Shown in pieces: positions 13,652 through 20,791 of a stretch of DNA of 20,791 nt; position 1 is the first letter of the stretch; each line of letters begins with the position of its first letter. Below the pieces are notes generated by a model. That model did not search any database. It saw only the letters and a list, made by a program, of their open reading frames with translations, and was not told where the DNA came from. Both the position numbers and the translations under genes were made by a program. The stretch is from Actinomycetota bacterium (GTDB lineage: Bacteria; Actinomycetota; Acidimicrobiia; Acidimicrobiales; Ilumatobacteraceae): the NCBI GenBank assembly GCA_005800965.1, contig SYEA01000104.1, forward strand, positions 1 to 20,791, given 5' to 3'.

Positions 13652-14945
13652 CAACGGGGAACGGCATGATGGTGACCCCGTCGCAGACTTGTTCGGATTA
13701 CCCGATGCTGCCGCGCTCGACGCAACTGACCCGTTGGCTCACTATAAGAATGAGTTCGTCATCACCGATAGCGACGTGTGTTACCTGGATGGCAACTCCC
13801 TGGGTCGACTACCAAAGCGAACCGTCGACATCGTGTATCGGTATCTGACCGAGGAGTGGGGCAGCGAACTTGTTGCCGGCTGGTCACATTGGATCGATGA
13901 AGCACAGCGTGTGGGCGACCTGATTGGTGGTGCAGCACTCGGCGTCGCGAGTGGTCAGGTGCTAGCCGTTGACACGACCAGCGTCAACTTTTATCAATTG
14001 TGTGATGCTGCGATTCGAGCACGACCAGGTTGCACAAAAGTCATTAGTGATACGGCAAACTTTCCGACCGACCGGTATGTCCTCGAGGGCTTGTGTGAAC
14101 GGTACGGCAAGCAACTGGTGCTGATTGACGACGAGTCAGGCGAGGGGTATGTGACACCAGAGACGTTGGCGGCAAATATGGATCGCGACACTGCATTGGT
14201 CACGCTGTCAGTAGTGCAATATCGCTCGGGGGCCCTGCACGATGTGCGCGAGTTGACACGTATCGCTCACAAATTCGGTGCACTCGTGGTCTGGGATGCC
14301 AGCCACGCTGTTGGCGTCGTTGACCTACAACTTGATCGCGATGACGTAGATCTCGCTGTCGGTTGCACCTACAAATATTGCAATGCGGGGCCAGGTTCGC
14401 CGGCTTGGTTGTACGTGAACAAGCATCTCCAGCAGTCGTTACGAGTTCCCATACAGGGATGGTTTGCACAAGAAGATCAGTTTGCGATGGGCCAAGGCTT
14501 CGTTCGTGCCGACAACCTCAGGGGGTTTCAGATTGCCAGCCCCTCGATCATTGGAATGCGCTGTATCGAAGCGTCATTTTCAATGATTATCGAGGCGGGA
14601 CTACCAGCAATTGCTGCAAAGGCCGCGCTCGGCACAGACATGATGGTGCGGCTGCACGATGCGTGGTTGGCTCCGCTCGGTTTTGAGCTCATCACACCGC
14701 GTGATGCAACACGCCGCGGTGGTCATGTGACATTGCGGCATCCGGAGGCCAGACAGATTTCAGTGGCGATGCGCGAGATGGTGAAGGTCATTCCTGACTT
14801 TCGCGAACCATCCAGCATTCGCCTGGCGATGTCGCCGTTAGCAACGAGTTTTCAGGAAGTGTGGGACGGATTTGCGAGGGTTCGCGATCTAGTGGCAACT
14901 GGCCGCTATCGCGAGGTAAGCCTGCCAACAACTCGCGTGACTTGA
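13641..14945 (+). CDS. kynU: Kynureninase
   Basis: PLP enzyme that cleaves L-kynurenine to anthranilate and L-alanine. The 434 aa fit the family. YLDGNSLGRLPKRT (48-61) is the conserved opening, WDASHAVGVVDLQL (about 216-229) holds the aspartate that contacts the cofactor nitrogen, and GCTYKYCNAGPGSPAWLYV (241-259) contains the Schiff-base lysine K245. QGWFAQEDQFAM and ADNLRGFQIASP follow as in known kynureninases. The start is ATG 13641 with AAGG 7 nt upstream. It diverges from kynA and converges on the racemase-like gene with 24 nt between stops. No formamidase (kynB) is visible between the two pathway steps, so that activity must be encoded elsewhere or be supplied by an unrelated hydrolase. 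Confidence 0.96.
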   Translation: MRQSNGERHDGDPVADLFGLPDAAALDATDPLAHYKNEFVITDSDVCYLDGNSLGRLPKRTVDIVYRYLTEEWGSELVAGWSHWIDEAQRVGDLIGGAALGVASGQVLAVDTTSVNFYQLCDAAIRARPGCTKVISDTANFPTDRYVLEGLCERYGKQLVLIDDESGEGYVTPETLAANMDRDTALVTLSVVQYRSGALHDVRELTRIAHKFGALVVWDASHAVGVVDLQLDRDDVDLAVGCTYKYCNAGPGSPAWLYVNKHLQQSLRVPIQGWFAQEDQFAMGQGFVRADNLRGFQIASPSIIGMRCIEASFSMIIEAGLPAIAAKAALGTDMMVRLHDAWLAPLGFELITPRDATRRGGHVTLRHPEARQISVAMREMVKVIPDFREPSSIRLAMSPLATSFQEVWDGFARVRDLVATGRYREVSLPTTRVT

Positions 14946-14969
14946 ACCTGCGAGAGAGATGGCGGGTGA

Positions 14970-15935
14970 TCAGCGCCACGCGATGACATCGGGGTAGACC
15001 CGCGTCATCGGCTGCTGCACATCCACCCAATCGCCGGCTTGTGGGCACGGGTCTCCGGCAACGCTCAGCATGGTGGTGTGCATGTGTGGCGGCTCGAGCA
15101 TTGCTAAGCGTTGACGAGCGAAGTGAAAGGGGCTGCTGCTATCGCCAAGCGCACCAACATCGCCGAGTGGGCCAACACCGTGACTCGATCCGCAACCCAC
15201 CATCACGAGACGAGTATTTGCACCAGTTGGAATCTTTGTTGCCCGATAACCAGCGGTGCCAAAGGTCGTGGTGCGAACGGCAATCACGTCAGTGTGCAGC
15301 GCCACCATCGACTTATCACCCAGCCACAATTGGGTGCCAGTGCGCATCACCACATGATGAGCAGTGGATGCGCGAACCTGTTGCACGGCTGTGCCGATAT
15401 GGCTGAGGTGCAGTGGCAAGTCAGTCGCCAGACCGCTGGCAATTGCAATCGCCTCTCCGGCGTGTGAGTCGTCGCTGCCAGCCAGCGGCAAGTGCACCGA
15501 CCATGCCACTACTTGGTGGCCCGCAGCCTCAGCGCGCTTGCGCAGGTCGGCGGCGTCGTTTGCTGTGATGCCATAGCGATGCATTGATGATTCGATCTTG
15601 ATCACGACAGGGTTTGCCACGCCAAGTTGTTTGAGCACACCGAGATCGTGTGTTGAGGTGATGGCAAGTACGGCATCATGACGTGCAACATTGTCGACAC
15701 CTGTACCAACGGGGGTGAGCACGAATGGCCGCTGTGTTGCTGAAACGTCGGCCAATTCATGCACCGTGCCGACTGCAACATCATCGGATATCGCTTGGGC
15801 ATGTGGCATAAGTACGGCGCGACCAAAGCCGTAGCCATTGCCTTTAACCACCGGCAACACATCGCCACACGAAGTAACGACATTGCGCACATGGGCATGC
15901 CAAGCGCCCGACTCGACGGTGAGTCGCAGCGTCAT
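14970..15935 (-). CDS. Alanine-racemase-like PLP protein with altered active site
   Basis: A fold-type III PLP protein of 321 aa, shorter than a usual alanine racemase (about 360-380). The N-terminal barrel has LPVVKGNGYGFG (27-38), with K31 where the Schiff-base lysine is expected, and MHRYGI (118-123) matching the NRLG motif. The C-terminal part can be aligned by eye from GYRATKIPT (229-237). The usual VGYxDG then reads VGCGSSHG (246-253), putting C248 in place of the catalytic tyrosine, and the usual CMDQTM reads HMHTTM (284-289). K31 argues for PLP binding, but ordinary alanine racemisation is doubtful; another amino acid or a non-racemase role is possible. ATGA overlap couples it to the DedA gene. 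Confidence 0.72.
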   Translation of the reverse strand: MTLRLTVESGAWHAHVRNVVTSCGDVLPVVKGNGYGFGRAVLMPHAQAISDDVAVGTVHELADVSATQRPFVLTPVGTGVDNVARHDAVLAITSTHDLGVLKQLGVANPVVIKIESSMHRYGITANDAADLRKRAEAAGHQVVAWSVHLPLAGSDDSHAGEAIAIASGLATDLPLHLSHIGTAVQQVRASTAHHVVMRTGTQLWLGDKSMVALHTDVIAVRTTTFGTAGYRATKIPTGANTRLVMVGCGSSHGVGPLGDVGALGDSSSPFHFARQRLAMLEPPHMHTTMLSVAGDPCPQAGDWVDVQQPMTRVYPDVIAWR

Positions 15936-16555
15936 GCAGTTTTACGGTATCTGGCGCGTTTCAATAGCCAGCGCACGAGTTCGATCACCAATGTGATGCT
16001 GAAGGCTGAAACGAAAGCGATGATGAAAGCCAGTGTGTGGTTGTCTTCGAAAGACTTTCCGCCGATGAACCCCAGCAGTGCCGCGTAGTTGCCCCAGATG
16101 ACAGCTGCCGCCGCAGCCCAGCCAATGAACCAGCGTCGTGGCTGTTTGGTGACACCACACGACAACGTGAGTGCAGTGCGACCGCCAGGAATAAATCGAG
16201 CAGTAATCAAGAGGAGCCCACCTCGCTCGTGCACCTGCTCAACTATCTTTGCCATTCGCGCCGCGCCCTTGTCGGTGCGTGTTTGGCGGCGAGTCACCCA
16301 GTCGCTTGCTTCACGCCCAATGAGATAGCTCATGTTGTCGCCGATGAACGCGCCAGCGGCAGCGACCATAATTACAAGCGGTATCCACAAATTGCCCAGC
16401 CCAGCACTTACGCCACCAATGATGACCAGAGTTTCACTGGGAACAATCGGGAGCACAGAATCGAGCACAGCAATCGCAAAAATAATCAAGTAAAACCAGG
16501 GCGACGATGAGAAATCTTTCAGCCAGTCAAACGCGTCATTGATAATGGCGAGCAT
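15932..16555 (-). CDS. DedA/SNARE-associated family membrane protein
   Basis: An integral membrane protein of 207 aa. Hydrophobic segments lie at about 20-34, 42-51, 58-72, 143-164 and 174-195. PIVPSETLVIIGG (36-48) with E41, D73 (GDNMSY), and ARFIPGGRTAL (119-129) with R120 and R126 are the conserved charged and re-entrant features of the family. DedA proteins are linked to proton-dependent lipid transport, including recycling of undecaprenyl phosphate by some members, and to membrane homeostasis. It follows plsY by 9 nt and overlaps the racemase-like gene by 4 nt (ATGA), so it belongs to an envelope-biogenesis operon. Which lipid it handles is not determinable here. Confidence 0.9.
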   Translation of the reverse strand: MLAIINDAFDWLKDFSSSPWFYLIIFAIAVLDSVLPIVPSETLVIIGGVSAGLGNLWIPLVIMVAAAGAFIGDNMSYLIGREASDWVTRRQTRTDKGAARMAKIVEQVHERGGLLLITARFIPGGRTALTLSCGVTKQPRRWFIGWAAAAAVIWGNYAALLGFIGGKSFEDNHTLAFIIAFVSAFSITLVIELVRWLLKRARYRKTA

Positions 16556-16564
16556 TATCGCACG

Positions 16565-17200
16565 CTACAGCGATGGTTCGGTCTTGCTTCGCAGCCGCCG
16601 AATGTTCGGAATGTGTTTCACAATCACAAATCCCACCAGCCCGAGCACAACATATAACTCCCAGGGGTCGGCGTCATCAATCAACATTCCGATGGGTGTA
16701 GCGATGGTAATCGTCAGAGAAGCAACGGATGCTTTGCGTGTGAGTTTGCTGATGATGAACCAGGAAACAAACATCACCAGGCTGACCTCGGGAAACAAAA
16801 CGAACAACGCCCCGCCGGCCGACGCCACACCTTTGCCACCGTGAAACTTGCGCATCACCGGCGCGACATGCCCAGCGACGGCACCACAAAGTGCGGCGTA
16901 GGCGAGCGGGCCACGTTGCTCGCCACTCACCGCCCAGGCGATGCCCACCGCAATCGCTGCCTTGGCCATGTCTGCCAGAAAAACGGTCATGCCGGCCTTC
17001 CAGCCGAGTTCACGGATGACGTTCGAGGCGCCAGGGTTGCCTGAGCCGACCTTGGTGATGTCTCTGCCAAAACGCTTGGCTACCAGTTCGGCACTGGGAA
17101 ATGTGCCAAGAAAATAGGCGACAAGAACTACGACGACAACAATGACGACTTCAGAAACTTCCACGATTGAGCCTGCTGCGAGTGTAGTTGTTAGCGACAC
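16565..17200 (-). CDS. plsY: Glycerol-3-phosphate acyltransferase PlsY
   Basis: Transfers the acyl group of acyl-phosphate to glycerol-3-phosphate, giving lysophosphatidate for phospholipid synthesis at the membrane. The 211 aa protein is mostly hydrophobic. The three family motifs are present: VGSGNPGASNV (51-61), GHVAPVMRKFHGGKGVAS (110-127) and KHIPNIRRL (195-203). The start at GTG 17200 overlaps the LCP gene by 10 nt. GTG 17164 (the Val at residue 13) is an alternative that still precedes the first membrane segment and gives a more typical length. It lies 9 nt upstream of the dedA-family gene. Confidence 0.94.
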   Translation of the reverse strand: MSLTTTLAAGSIVEVSEVVIVVVVVLVAYFLGTFPSAELVAKRFGRDITKVGSGNPGASNVIRELGWKAGMTVFLADMAKAAIAVGIAWAVSGEQRGPLAYAALCGAVAGHVAPVMRKFHGGKGVASAGGALFVLFPEVSLVMFVSWFIISKLTRKASVASLTITIATPIGMLIDDADPWELYVVLGLVGFVIVKHIPNIRRLRSKTEPSL

Positions 17201-18453
17201 GTTGGATCGTCAGGGGGAAACATACCGAGCCGTTCCTGCTGGGGCACGGGCGGCAGAGTCGTGTCGACCGTATTGATCGAGTCACTCGTTTCGGTTGAGG
17301 CCCATGAGTCGAGCATCAGTTGAGCAAAGGGCAAGATGACAAGCGACGCCGTCCGCGTTGATGGTGGTGCGAATGCCGATTCATCACCCTGGGCGACCCG
17401 ACCACGAAACAGAGCAAAGATTGCTTGCATCGACTCGGTATTGGTTATCGGCATGAGCACCGATTCGCCACCGATACGCCGCATTGACCACTCGACGGTG
17501 TACGAATTGACGCTGCTGGTGTTCAGTTTGCGCATCGCTTGAGCGAGGCTCAGGAGATCGCGCGGCGTGAGGCGATCGTCAGTGATGACGCGGCTAAGTG
17601 CCACATTCAAGAGTGCGTTTGCGGTGGCAGGGTTGGTGGTGCCGCGGTCGAGTGCGCGCTGCATGGAGCGTCGCAGGAAATCTTGTTGTCGGGTGATACG
17701 ACCAATGTCACCCGTCGGGTCGCTCAACCACTGCTGCTGCGCTTCATCGAAATAGCGATAGCCCGAACGCGAACGCACATAGGCAAGTGCCTGCGAGCCG
17801 CGCAACTCGACACAACCAGGGCCGACTTCACGAAAGCCAACTTGCTCGTCCTTGGTGCGGTAGGCAAATGGAACCTTGACGCCACCAACAGAATCCACAA
17901 TTTCTTTGAAGGCACACAGATTGACGTTTACATAGTGATCAATCGGCACATCAAAGTTGTCGGCGATGGTGCGAATCAAACGACTTGGGTCCTTGCTATC
18001 AAATGCTGAGTTGATACGTGCTTCGCGTGTAGTGCCGGCAATCTTCACCCACAAGTCGCGGGGAAACGACAACACCACCACGTCGTTCACCGTTGGGTCA
18101 ACACGCAACACCATGATGGTGTCGGAGCGCTCACCGAATGATTCGCGGTCACCGATGCCGCCGCTGGTGCCGTCGCCTTTGTCGGGGCAGGCGCCGTTGT
18201 CCGAACCCGTCAGTAGAAAGTTTTTGGCGCGCAGATTGCTCGTGTCGTAAGCCCAGTCTTCTGCCGGTGCACCGTCGGGTGTGGTGGCCGACGTGGTGCC
18301 ACCATCGATGTTGACGACCAGTCGATCACCAACCTTGTTGTTGGCCCAAACAACGAGAACACCAACAACAACCAAGGTGGTTGCGATAAAAAGATTGACC
18401 ACCATGACCACCACGTGCGACCGTGGGCGCGGCGGCGTGCGCGACTCGGTCAT
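17191..18453 (-). CDS. LytR-CpsA-Psr (LCP) family cell-wall glycopolymer ligase
   Basis: Predicted to attach lipid-linked glycopolymers to peptidoglycan outside the membrane. The 420 aa begin with a short basic cytoplasmic tail and one membrane anchor (about 14-37). The LCP domain follows at about 78-270. It has FLLTGSDN (79-86), ERSDTIMVLRVDP (108-120), SFPRDLWV (129-136) with R132 for pyrophosphate, RINSAF (146-151), VDSVGGVKV (186-194), AYVRSR (224-229) and GDIGRITRQQDFL (248-260). The remaining 130 residues are Thr/Ser and Pro-rich near the end with no domain I recognise. ATG 18453 overlaps the valS stop by 4 nt. In this window it is a candidate acceptor-side enzyme for a surface polymer such as the one encoded at 1-5166, though nothing links them directly. 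Confidence 0.92.
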   Translation of the reverse strand: MTESRTPPRPRSHVVVMVVNLFIATTLVVVGVLVVWANNKVGDRLVVNIDGGTTSATTPDGAPAEDWAYDTSNLRAKNFLLTGSDNGACPDKGDGTSGGIGDRESFGERSDTIMVLRVDPTVNDVVVLSFPRDLWVKIAGTTREARINSAFDSKDPSRLIRTIADNFDVPIDHYVNVNLCAFKEIVDSVGGVKVPFAYRTKDEQVGFREVGPGCVELRGSQALAYVRSRSGYRYFDEAQQQWLSDPTGDIGRITRQQDFLRRSMQRALDRGTTNPATANALLNVALSRVITDDRLTPRDLLSLAQAMRKLNTSSVNSYTVEWSMRRIGGESVLMPITNTESMQAIFALFRGRVAQGDESAFAPPSTRTASLVILPFAQLMLDSWASTETSDSINTVDTTLPPVPQQERLGMFPPDDPTCR

Positions 18454-20791
18454 GATGCGGGTGCGAGCGTGACGGTTACGGCCAGCGAATCACCCGTTGT
18501 TATTGCAAAGTCAGCCACGTTGCCGGCATTGACTATGTCGACACGAGCCTGAATGATTGCGGTAGCACGAGCGTCATCGCAGGCGACCACCACATGAGAC
18601 ACCGCGGCGCGTTGCGAAACTTTGGCCTCGGTCTTTGTGCGGCGAATTTCTGACAGCACGCTGCCCACGGTGGCCAGAAAGAACTCGGCATTTGACGTGA
18701 TATCAGAGCCAGATGCGTCAAGTTCGATACGTGTCGGCCATGCGGCGCGGTGCACGCTGGTGTCGTGCCACCATGACCACACTTCATCGGTGCAGAACGG
18801 CATGTGCGGGGCAAACAGTCGTTGCAACACGCTCAATGCTTGGGTGAGTGCGTTGCGCGCCGACAGCGAATCGTGGGCAACGTCGCCAGTGGCTGGAATG
18901 CCATCAACACCACCGGCACCATAGGCGCGGGTCTTTACCAACTCCACATAGTCGTCACAGAACCACCAAAAGAACGATTCCGTACGCTCCAGCGCTCGGG
19001 CATAGTCGAGTTCATCAAAGGCCGCGGTTGCATCAGCGACCACACCAGACAGTCGCGTGAGCATGGCCTGATCGATCGGCATGCCGACTGCACCGGTCTC
19101 GTCGCCACCGAAAGCGAGCACGAATTTGGTGACGTTCAGCAATTTGTTGGCGAGTTTGCCACCAACTTTCATCTGGTCTTCACTGAATGCGGTGTCGACA
19201 CCGGGGCGAGCCGAAGCCGCCCAGTAACGCACGGCGTCACTGCCGTACTTGTCGAACAGGTCGACGGGTGTCACCACGTTGCCTTTGGATTTCGACATCT
19301 TCTTGCGGTCGGGGTCGAGAATCCACCCAGACAATGCGGCGCGCTTCCACGGGATTCCGCCGTGGGCAAAGTGTGAACGCACCATCGTGGAAAACAGCCA
19401 CGTGCGAATGATGTCGTGGCCTTGTGGTCGCATGTCCATCGGGAAGACCCGTGAGAACAGATCGTCACCATCCACCCAATTCGTGGCGATTTGTGGCGTG
19501 AGCGATGACGTGGCCCAGGTGTCCATCACGTCAGGGTCACCGACGAACCCACCGGTGACACCACGCTGGGCGGCAGTGAAACCACTTGGCACGTCGGTGC
19601 TCGGGTCGATCGGCAGTTGTTCGCGAGTCGGCACGAGCGGCGCGTCGTGGTCGGGCGTGCCGTCGGCGCCAACGCGATACCACAGCGGAATCGGCACACC
19701 AAAGAAACGCTGGCGCGACACGAGCCAGTCGCCATTCAAACCCTGCACCCAGTTGGCGTAACGATGTTTCATGTGGTCGGGGTGCCACGCCATTTCTTCA
19801 CCACGGCCAAGCAATATGTTGCGTAGCGCCTCGTCGCGACCACCGTTGCGGATGTACCACTGTCGGCTGGTGACGATCTCCAAGGGGCGATCGCCCTTTT
19901 CATAAAACTTGACCGGGTGTGTGATCGGCCGCGGCTCGGCCTGCAAGTCGCCCGATGTGCGCAGCAGATCGACAATCGCGGTCTGGGCCTGCTTCGCAGT
20001 TTTGCCAGCGAGCACTGCGTAGTGTGCGCGCGCGGTATCAGACACAATCGCAGCGGGCGGCTCGGCGATGATGCGCCCATCGCGGCCGATGATGGCGCGG
20101 GTCGGCAAGTTGAATTCGCGCCACCACACCACGTCGGTGAGGTCGCCGAACGTGCAGACCATGGCGATGCCCGTGCCTTTGTCGGGTTGCGCAAGTGGGT
20201 GCGGGTACACACCGACCTCCACATCAAACAACGGTGATTGAACAGTTTTGCCAAACAGCGGCGCGTAGCGCGCATCATCGGGATGCGCCACCAAACCGAC
20301 GCAGGCTGGAATCAACTCAGGTCGTGACGTTTCAATAACCACATCACCGTCGGCCCCGTGAAATGCCACCGTGTGATATGCCCCTGGGCGTTCGCGATCT
20401 TCCAATTCGGCCTGTGCTACTGCGGTGCCGAAATCGACGTCCCACAAAGTCGGTGCTTCTTGTGTGTAGGTCTCACCGCGCGACAAGTTGTCGAGGAAGG
20501 CCTTTTGAGAAGTACGCCGCGCATGCCTAGAGATGGTCGTGTACAGCAATGACCAATCCACCGACAGCCCGAGGCGACGGAATAAATCTTCGAACACCTG
20601 CTCGTCTTGAGCGGTAAGTTCATCGCACAACTCGATGAAGTTCGGCCGCGACACGGGCACTGCACGGTGGTCTTTGGGTGGGTCACCACGAAACGGCGGC
20701 ACAAAGCCGGGCGTATATGGCAATGACGGGTCACAGGTGACACCGAAATAGTTCTGCACGCGTCGCTCGGTGGGTAGGCCGTTGTCGTCCC
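18450..20791 (-). CDS. valS: Valyl-tRNA synthetase (5' end beyond the window)
   Basis: Charges tRNA-Val. The frame is open to the window edge, where it encodes DDNGLPTERR, so the true start and the HIGH motif lie outside; 780 codons plus two bases are present. The editing (CP1) region includes TSRPELIPACVGLVAHP and GTGIAMVCTFGDLTDVVWW. The class I signature KMSKSKGN starts with KMSKS encoded at 19287-19301. The anticodon-binding helical part follows (KLANKLLNVTKF and PFCTDEVWSWW). The wording of these blocks matches the actinobacterial type of ValS. The stop overlaps the LCP gene start (ATGA), making valS the leading visible gene of the operon. A GTG at 20759 is in frame but is internal, not the start. 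Confidence 0.96.
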   Translation of the reverse strand, partial: DDNGLPTERRVQNYFGVTCDPSLPYTPGFVPPFRGDPPKDHRAVPVSRPNFIELCDELTAQDEQVFEDLFRRLGLSVDWSLLYTTISRHARRTSQKAFLDNLSRGETYTQEAPTLWDVDFGTAVAQAELEDRERPGAYHTVAFHGADGDVVIETSRPELIPACVGLVAHPDDARYAPLFGKTVQSPLFDVEVGVYPHPLAQPDKGTGIAMVCTFGDLTDVVWWREFNLPTRAIIGRDGRIIAEPPAAIVSDTARAHYAVLAGKTAKQAQTAIVDLLRTSGDLQAEPRPITHPVKFYEKGDRPLEIVTSRQWYIRNGGRDEALRNILLGRGEEMAWHPDHMKHRYANWVQGLNGDWLVSRQRFFGVPIPLWYRVGADGTPDHDAPLVPTREQLPIDPSTDVPSGFTAAQRGVTGGFVGDPDVMDTWATSSLTPQIATNWVDGDDLFSRVFPMDMRPQGHDIIRTWLFSTMVRSHFAHGGIPWKRAALSGWILDPDRKKMSKSKGNVVTPVDLFDKYGSDAVRYWAASARPGVDTAFSEDQMKVGGKLANKLLNVTKFVLAFGGDETGAVGMPIDQAMLTRLSGVVADATAAFDELDYARALERTESFFWWFCDDYVELVKTRAYGAGGVDGIPATGDVAHDSLSARNALTQALSVLQRLFAPHMPFCTDEVWSWWHDTSVHRAAWPTRIELDASGSDITSNAEFFLATVGSVLSEIRRTKTEAKVSQRAAVSHVVVACDDARATAIIQARVDIVNAGNVADFAITTGDSLAVTVTLAPAS

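Noticed and set aside
1..20791. Defence systems, CRISPR, transposons, prophage or toxin-antitoxin genes
   Set aside because: All open frames with coding character were assigned to metabolic, repair or envelope families; no repeats arrays, integrases, transposases or att-like direct repeats were seen.

Overview
The window reads as a compact actinobacterial chromosome segment with mid-50s GC. Genes abut or overlap by 1-10 nt, there are several GTG starts, and many starts lack a Shine-Dalgarno. The actinobacterial assignment rests on three things: the Streptomyces-like thymidine kinase zinc ribbon (CWCGARAT), the actinobacterial-type valyl-tRNA synthetase (DDNGLPTERR start region), and the LytR-CpsA-Psr protein. 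A lineage such as Acidimicrobiia is plausible but is only an inference. No rRNA, tRNA, CRISPR array, insertion sequence or prophage gene is visible. No stretch without a gene exceeds about 75 bases.

Left end (1-5166, + strand): one tightly coupled operon for an acidic surface sugar. It holds the C-terminal tail of a probable KdnB-like iron alcohol dehydrogenase, a KdnA-like DegT-family aminotransferase, a GT2 glycosyltransferase, a NeuB-family ulosonate synthase, an SpsF-type CMP-sugar synthetase, and a LIC12162-like putative transferase. Read together it looks like a route to a CMP-activated amino ulosonic acid plus its transfer to a glycan. Having both the kdnBA-like pair and neuB/spsF in a probable Gram-positive is the most unusual point of the window.

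5170-7713 (- strand): methyltransferase, cytidine deaminase, a PHYHD1-like Fe(II)/2-oxoglutarate dioxygenase, then thymidine kinase. The dioxygenase sits inside a pyrimidine-salvage pair, which suggests a nucleoside or nucleobase substrate.

7787-10140 (+ strand): glutathione peroxidase, N-carbamoylputrescine amidase and agmatine deiminase. The last two convert agmatine to putrescine.

10169-13629 (- strand): tryptophan 2,3-dioxygenase, uracil-DNA glycosylase, an SRPBCC protein and a formylglycine-type sulfatase. Kynureninase (13641-14945, + strand) diverges from kynA with only 11 bp between start codons.

14970-20791 (- strand): valS (5' end off the window), an LCP-family ligase, plsY, a DedA membrane protein and an alanine-racemase-like PLP protein whose active-site Tyr appears replaced by Cys. 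This is a translation and envelope operon chained by overlaps.
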